From: JBMYQA01 sp049600855 | Lineage (GTDB): Bacteria; Bacteroidota; Bacteroidia; Cytophagales; Flammeovirgaceae | Assembly (NCBI GenBank): GCA_049600855.1 | Contig: JBMYQA010000205.1 | Coordinates: 1 to 11,151 of the forward strand | Length of the DNA: 11,151 nucleotides | Direction: 5' to 3' | In this document: positions 7,693 to 11,151 of the stretch, piece after piece | How positions within the stretch are numbered: the first letter of the stretch is position 1 | Layout of the letters: each line of letters starts with the position of its first letter | The notes under the pieces: model-generated | Seen by the model: only the letters and a program-made list of their open reading frames with translations | Told to the model about the DNA's origin: nothing | Databases searched by the model: none | Position numbers and translations under genes: made by a program

Positions 7693-8532
7693 ATGTCAAC
7701 ACTAAAGGTTGGAGATTATAATAACTTAAAGGTAAATCGTTCCAGTGATTTTGGTTTATACCTTTCGTACGATGAAGGGGAAGTTTTGCTGCCGAACCGG
7801 TACATTAGCGATGAGTTAAAGGAAGGGAGCGAAGTTGAGGTATTCGTATATCATGATTCGGAGGGAAGGTTGGTGGCTGTTAGGGAACAACCATTTGCCA
7901 AAGTAGGAGATTTTGCGGCATTGAAAGTTAAGGATGTCACTGATATCGGCGCTTTTTTGGATATTGGACTCGCAAAAGACCTTTTTGTTCCGCTAAAAGA
8001 ACAGCACCGAAGAATGCAAGAAGGGAAAACCTATTTGGTAAAAGTGATGTTGGACCCACGAACAGGTAGAATGATTGGGGTAAGTAAAATCGGAGCCTTT
8101 TTAGAAAAAGAAAATATTGACCTGGAAGAAGGGCAGGAGGTAGATTTGATGGTGTATGAGTTGACAGATTTAGGTTTTATGTGTCTAGTTAATGAAACAT
8201 ATGCAGGGATGCTATACCGAAATGAGGTGTTTTCGAAGTTGGAGATAGGCAGTAAGTTAACGGGATACGTGAAGAAGTTACGGGAGGATAATAAGATTGA
8301 TTTATCGGAACGACCGCTAGGTTTTAAAGGTTTAGAGGGACAAGAAGCAAGCATTGTCGATCGACTCAAAAAATCTCCAAAAGGATTTTTGCCTTTTAAC
8401 GACCGCTCATCACCTGAAGAAATTCGAAGTGAGTTTGAAATGAGTAAAAAATCCTTTAAAAAACTGATCGGAATACTGTACAAGCAACGCATTATTGAGA
8501 TAGACCAGAAAGGCATTAAACTGGTAGAGTAA
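7693..8532 (+). CDS. cvfB: CvfB/YitL-family S1-domain RNA-binding protein
   Basis: This 279-residue cytoplasmic protein has the CvfB layout. Three S1-like OB-fold domains lie at ~4-65 (KVGDYNNLKV...GLYL), ~69-130 (KVGDFAALKVKDVTDIGAFL) and ~144-205 (EEGQEVDLMVYELTDLGFM), and a winged-helix C terminus at ~215-279 contains the pattern FLPFNDRSSPEEI. Length and order match the family, which includes S. aureus CvfB and B. subtilis YitL. CvfB binds RNA and affects expression of virulence and other genes; the precise role in Bacteroidota is not known to me. ATG at 7693 begins the first S1 domain directly. AGGGAGAA lies about 20 nt upstream, further than usual. The gene sits 139 bp after the phosphatase gene and is followed by a stem-loop, so it is probably its own transcription unit. 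No truncation is seen. Confidence 0.9.
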   Translation: MSTLKVGDYNNLKVNRSSDFGLYLSYDEGEVLLPNRYISDELKEGSEVEVFVYHDSEGRLVAVREQPFAKVGDFAALKVKDVTDIGAFLDIGLAKDLFVPLKEQHRRMQEGKTYLVKVMLDPRTGRMIGVSKIGAFLEKENIDLEEGQEVDLMVYELTDLGFMCLVNETYAGMLYRNEVFSKLEIGSKLTGYVKKLREDNKIDLSERPLGFKGLEGQEASIVDRLKKSPKGFLPFNDRSSPEEIRSEFEMSKKSFKKLIGILYKQRIIEIDQKGIKLVE

Positions 8533-8591
8533 GTGCTTAGACACAAATAAACTTGATTTAATTTTGAGTGAATTTTTTGTTTCAAAAAGGC

Positions 8592-8631
8592 GAAAAAAAC
8601 GTTGCATAGCAGCGCTACGGAATGTTTTTTC
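8592..8631 (+). terminator. Imperfect long hairpin after cvfB, probable terminator
   Basis: The arms 8592-8610 and 8614-8631 pair with a few mismatches: GAAAAAA with TTTTTTC at the base, CG/TG and TT/AA in the middle, and TAGC with GCTA at the tip around a 3-nt AGC loop. The A run before and T run after make it usable on either strand. It begins 60 bp after the cvfB stop. A second stem-loop follows immediately. Confidence 0.55.
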
Positions 8632-8634
8632 AAC

Positions 8635-8664
8635 GAATTTGGGGCAAAAAAGCCACCAAAATTT
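8635..8664. repeat. Second stem-loop downstream of cvfB
   Basis: GAATTTGGGGC at 8635-8645 pairs with 8652-8664 (GCC-A-CC-AAA-A-TTT) across an AAAAAA loop, with two bulged A residues on the 3' arm. It starts 4 nt after the preceding hairpin, giving a double stem-loop of about 73 bp. It has no T tract of its own, so its role is unclear. Confidence 0.45.
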
Positions 8665-8672
8665 ATTAAGGT

Positions 8673-8680
8673 TATTTTTG
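8673..8680 (+). promoter_or_regulatory. Candidate Bacteroidota -7 box upstream of the DinB-family gene
   Basis: TATTTTTG matches the TAnnTTTG consensus exactly, 56 bp before the DinB-family start and just after the double stem-loop. The nearest upstream TTTG (8638-8641) is about 31 bp away, further than a normal -33 element, so the call rests on the -7 box alone. Confidence 0.35.
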
Positions 8681-8736
8681 ACTGAGCACTTTTACCGAAA
8701 ATGAGTAGTTAATTTTCTCAAATCCTAATCGTATTC

Positions 8737-9285
8737 ATGATGGATACACAACTCGAATTTCAGTTTAAGCAGTTACAAGAATCACTTGATCAATTGTTGA
8801 AAGAACTTTCACAAAGTTCTGAACAAGAATTGAATCAGGTGGTTGAAAAAGAAGAGTGGTCTGTTTTGCAAATATTATATCATGTAAAGTCATCGGAGCG
8901 TGCTTCTTTGGCTTATATGAAAAAAAAACTACGCTACCTCCATGAGCGCCGACCTCCGAAAGTTGGTTTTTTGGAGCTACTGCGAAGTTTGGCTTTACAA
9001 GGGTTTTTACGCTCATCCTTAAAGGCAAAAGCACCACATCGGTTAGCGGCATTTCCTCCCGACTTAACCATGGATGGTATTGCCATAAATTGGATTGCGC
9101 TGCGTAAGGAAATGGAAGCATTTTTACACAGTCTACCTAAAGATGTGCTTGATTTAGCATTGTATAAGCACCCCATGGTAGGGCGTTTAAGTGTTTATCA
9201 AGGCCTTAATTTTTTACAAGCGCATTTCGACCGCCACAAAAAACAGATTCACGATTTATTAGAACGATTGCGTGTAGAATCATAG
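8737..9285 (+). CDS. DinB-superfamily protein
   Basis: The 182-residue protein has the pattern of the DinB/YfiT-like four-helix-bundle superfamily. EEWSVLQILYHVKSSERA at 39-56 is the helix carrying the first conserved His (H49). HPMVGRLSVYQGLNFLQAHF at 145-164, followed by DRHKKQI, carries H163 and H167. These three His are the likely metal-binding triad. Some members are metal-dependent thiol S-transferases and others have no known reaction, so no substrate can be given. There is no signal peptide or membrane helix, so it should be cytoplasmic. Tandem ATG codons at 8737 and 8740 offer two nearly equal starts, and no ribosome binding site is evident. Its last 6 bp overlap the end of the convergent membrane-protein gene. 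Family assignment is good; function is unknown. Confidence 0.8.
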   Translation: MMDTQLEFQFKQLQESLDQLLKELSQSSEQELNQVVEKEEWSVLQILYHVKSSERASLAYMKKKLRYLHERRPPKVGFLELLRSLALQGFLRSSLKAKAPHRLAAFPPDLTMDGIAINWIALRKEMEAFLHSLPKDVLDLALYKHPMVGRLSVYQGLNFLQAHFDRHKKQIHDLLERLRVES

Positions 9286-10854
9286 TTCATCATGCTTTTC
9301 AAGCCCAACGATTTCAAATATTCTAATTTGATTCACCTCCCCTAAAAGTTTTACCAAACGGGGGTGCTTTCCTTCATAAATTTCACCCAAAAATGGACTG
9401 AGTTGTTTGGCCTGCGCATCTAATATTAAATGAGAAATCGGTGTCTGATCCGTATGGCAATCTGCTATAAATGATTCTAGGCTTTCTAAAGATAGGTTGG
9501 GCGCTACTTCAGCATAAAACCAATCAATGCCGCGGAGCCATCCCCCGTTGCCATATACTTTAAACGGGTAGGAGTGAGGTAAATAAATGGCATAGGAGTT
9601 CGAAAAGTATTGAAAAGGCGTCAGGACTTTGTTTTGATGCGCAAACATCAAGGCTTCCAAAGCGGTATAATGCTGATGATTTACATAATTGTTTTTTAGA
9701 AAAGCATAATGATGTGTTCTCACATAAGAGAGGGTGAAGTAGGTAAGGATACCTGCACAGCCCAATGTGAAAACTTTCAGATACGCCAGTCTCAGGCTTT
9801 CCCAAATGAGCTGAAAAACATAGCCAAGCTGAAGCACAATTAAAGGCAAAATTGGCAATAGCCAACGATGGGTGGTGTGAAGGCGAATGATTAAGGTAAA
9901 CAGCAGGCAACAAATGGATAAACGCAACCAAATTGGGGGTAATTTCCTAAAATAAAAATGGGTAATCAGCAGTAAGAAAGAAGGCGTTAACCAAGGCAAA
10001 GCTTGGAGTAAATGGTATGCATATAACTTGAAGAAATGGATTGGATTATTAAGTATGGGTGCAAGTAGATGCTGTTGGGCATCACTTGGGGAAAAATGAT
10101 CCCAATTGATGCCCTGATTGGTCAAAGAATGATTGGTACTCCATACCGCTTGACCTGCATAGTGATTGATCCAAAATTGTACTTGTCCAATGAGTAAATA
10201 ACCAAAAACTACTAACAGGATGGACTTGACCTGATTTGATTTAATCTTGATTGAAAATACGCCTTGTACTAGTAAATCGCTTAGGATAATACAGGTAAGT
10301 GGCAAAAAAGCATGGACTCTAAACAAAGATGCGAACCCAAATAATATACCTACACTAAATAAATCGTGTTTCGACTTTGTGGAAGCATAATACTTGAGCA
10401 TTCCAAGCAGGCAGAAAAGGTTGAAAATGACATAAGGGCCAGGTTGCTGGAGCATGTAAAATGCTTCACTTGGAATGAAATAGGTGATAAGGGCTAGCAG
10501 TAACCAAGCTCCTTTTAGCTGTTTTTTCAATAGTTTCCATAAATAATAAATCAGTAAACTGGCTAATAGTAAATTGATCAAGAAGGAAAGTTGGATGATC
10601 TGTGCTTGTGTAATGCGAAGCCCTAAACGCAGCAAGGCCATGTAACCAATCGGGAATAAACCATTATACAAGCTCTTTGGCCAAACCGTGTCTAAGTGCT
10701 CCGCCAACAGTAAAAAGCCCCAATAATCATTAATCCCGATGTGAAAATGCGTGAGGTAATTGATGCTAAGTAGGAAGATACCAACCATAATGGAGAGGCC
10801 AATACCAAACCGTTTATGATTTAGAAGTTTTATATACTGTTTACCCAAGCGCAT
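9280..10854 (-). CDS. Polytopic membrane protein, GT-C glycosyltransferase-like
   Basis: This 524-residue protein has about ten membrane helices, among them ~16-34, 87-107, 115-133, 141-155, 165-190, 210-229, 285-301, 307-325, 330-352 and 361-378, followed by a soluble tail of ~145 residues. The layout resembles GT-C (ArnT/PMT/mannosyltransferase-like) enzymes, which move sugars from lipid-phosphate donors on the outer face of the membrane. In support, an acidic residue sits in the first outer loop (INDYW, D43), followed by LYNGLFPIGYMALLRLG at 62-78 and positively charged segments between helices. No diagnostic catalytic motif beyond this is certain, so acceptor and donor are unknown. Polymerase-like or uncharacterised membrane proteins are alternatives. 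The start at 10854 (MRLGKQY) puts a basic segment ahead of the first helix; a ribosome binding site is not evident. It stands alone on its strand, with no other envelope or polysaccharide gene in the window, and its stop overlaps the DinB-family gene. Confidence 0.6.
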   Translation of the reverse strand: MRLGKQYIKLLNHKRFGIGLSIMVGIFLLSINYLTHFHIGINDYWGFLLLAEHLDTVWPKSLYNGLFPIGYMALLRLGLRITQAQIIQLSFLINLLLASLLIYYLWKLLKKQLKGAWLLLALITYFIPSEAFYMLQQPGPYVIFNLFCLLGMLKYYASTKSKHDLFSVGILFGFASLFRVHAFLPLTCIILSDLLVQGVFSIKIKSNQVKSILLVVFGYLLIGQVQFWINHYAGQAVWSTNHSLTNQGINWDHFSPSDAQQHLLAPILNNPIHFFKLYAYHLLQALPWLTPSFLLLITHFYFRKLPPIWLRLSICCLLFTLIIRLHTTHRWLLPILPLIVLQLGYVFQLIWESLRLAYLKVFTLGCAGILTYFTLSYVRTHHYAFLKNNYVNHQHYTALEALMFAHQNKVLTPFQYFSNSYAIYLPHSYPFKVYGNGGWLRGIDWFYAEVAPNLSLESLESFIADCHTDQTPISHLILDAQAKQLSPFLGEIYEGKHPRLVKLLGEVNQIRIFEIVGLEKHDEL

Positions 10855-10914
10855 GATATTTTTTGGTAGTAGAATCGGTTACAATATTATGGAAGTTATC
10901 TAAAGTATAAACTC

Positions 10915-10928
10915 ACAGTTTAAACTGT
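10915..10928. repeat. Perfect 14-bp palindrome
   Basis: ACAGTTTAAACTGT is its own reverse complement. It lies 61 bp upstream of the minus-strand membrane-protein gene, a plausible operator position. One such palindrome per 11 kb is about what chance allows, so regulatory meaning is only suggested by location. Confidence 0.35.
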
Positions 10929-10951
10929 TCGCTTTTACTTCATACGTCATT

Positions 10952-10991
10952 ATTTTTTCAACGAAAAATGGCAATTATTCGCTGAAAAAAT
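10952..10991. repeat. Long imperfect inverted repeat
   Basis: ATTTTTTCA at 10952-10960 pairs with TGAAAAAAT at 10983-10991. After one mismatch CGAA pairs with TTCG, and after another AAT pairs with ATT around a GGCA loop. Sixteen of eighteen positions per arm pair. A/T runs on both outer arms make it look like a bidirectional terminator, yet no gene end is visible next to it in this window. Confidence 0.5.
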
Positions 10992-11013
10992 GCTTTGTCT
11001 AGCTATTTCTTTA

Positions 11014-11046
11014 TTAATCGAAGAAAAGTTCTCGTTCATCGAATAA
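11014..11046. repeat. Imperfect inverted repeat
   Basis: TTAATCGAAGAA at 11014-11025 and TTCATCGAATAA at 11035-11046 pair at ten of twelve positions around a 9-nt loop. It follows the preceding inverted repeat by 22 bp. Confidence 0.4.
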
Positions 11047-11071
11047 AAAAATCACGTAAGCATCTTTGGCG

Positions 11072-11079
11072 TATATTTG
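11072..11079 (+). promoter_or_regulatory. Candidate Bacteroidota -7 box near the right edge
   Basis: TATATTTG fits TAnnTTTG on the + strand, pointing to a possible gene beyond base 11151. No -33 element is found at the usual spacing. The region is A/T-rich, so support is weak. Confidence 0.3.
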
Positions 11080-11151
11080 AAATAGATACAAAGAAGAAAA
11101 AAGAATTTGGTTTTGTTATAGGATACTTTTAAGGATTATTTGGTTTAATTG

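Larger units (their letters stand above)
10855..11151. other. Noncoding right end rich in inverted repeats
   Basis: About 297 bp with no supportable gene on either strand. It should hold the promoter of the minus-strand membrane-protein gene. It contains a 14-bp palindrome (10915-10928), two imperfect hairpins (10952-10991 and 11014-11046) and a + strand TATATTTG. AAGGA near 11124-11128 may precede a + strand gene that starts beyond the window. Confidence 0.6.

Noticed and set aside
8031..8633. 200-codon minus-strand open frame antisense to cvfB
   Set aside because: It lies almost wholly opposite the well-supported cvfB gene, its translation is Ser/Lys/Phe-rich without a recognisable domain, and it runs into the intergenic hairpin. 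Shadow of the real gene.
8765..9176. Two minus-strand open frames opposite the DinB-family gene
   Set aside because: Both are fully contained in the DinB-family gene on the other strand and show no family motif.
9560..9931. 123-codon second minus-strand frame inside the membrane-protein gene
   Set aside because: Same strand but a different frame inside a clear polytopic membrane protein. Out-of-frame reading of hydrophobic codons explains it.

Overview
The window is AT-rich and looks like chromosomal DNA from a member of the Bacteroidota. The gene families support this: paired SpoIIE-type phosphatases with large extracytoplasmic sensors, a CtlX-type hydrolase next to them, and a three-S1-domain CvfB protein. 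Start regions are mostly A/T-rich with few Shine-Dalgarno sequences, and a few matches to the Bacteroidota -7 promoter box (TAnnTTTG) are present. No tRNA, rRNA, CRISPR array, transposase, integrase or phage gene was seen. The lineage below phylum cannot be set from this sequence.

Layout, left to right. (1) 1-1939, + strand: the C-terminal part of a LanB-type lantibiotic dehydratase, holding the end of the glutamylation domain and a complete elimination domain. It runs off the left edge, but a single extra base in a T run at 61-64 appears to break its frame. (2) 1981-2904, - strand: ctlX, a citrulline-hydrolase-like member of the guanidino-modifying superfamily, with a good intrinsic terminator that overlaps the dehydratase stop codon. 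(3) 3105-4997, - strand: a membrane phosphatase with a helical (HBM-like) sensor, HAMP and SpoIIE/PP2C domains. (4) 4998-5327: an AT-rich divergent intergenic region. (5) 5328-7553, + strand: a second membrane SpoIIE phosphatase, with a Cache-type sensor. (6) 7693-8532, + strand: a CvfB-type S1 RNA-binding protein. (7) 8533-8736: an intergenic region with two consecutive stem-loops. (8) 8737-9285, + strand: a DinB-superfamily protein. (9) 9280-10854, - strand: a polytopic membrane protein resembling GT-C glycosyltransferases, whose 3' end overlaps that of the DinB gene by 6 bp. (10) 10855-11151: a noncoding stretch rich in inverted repeats.

How the genes may work together. The clearest functional unit is the divergent pair of SpoIIE phosphatases. 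They share their catalytic module but have unrelated sensor domains, so they probably feed different external cues into partner-switching (anti-sigma/STAS-type) control. No kinase or STAS antagonist lies in the window, so their targets are elsewhere. The dehydratase implies RiPP (lanthipeptide or thiopeptide-like) biosynthesis to the left of the window, but no precursor peptide, cyclase or exporter is visible here. The other genes look like unrelated housekeeping or accessory genes. I did not find a convincing new multi-gene system. The best leads are the frameshifted dehydratase, the sensor phosphatase pair, and the structured intergenic regions at 8592-8664 and 10915-11046, which share a 13-bp sequence.
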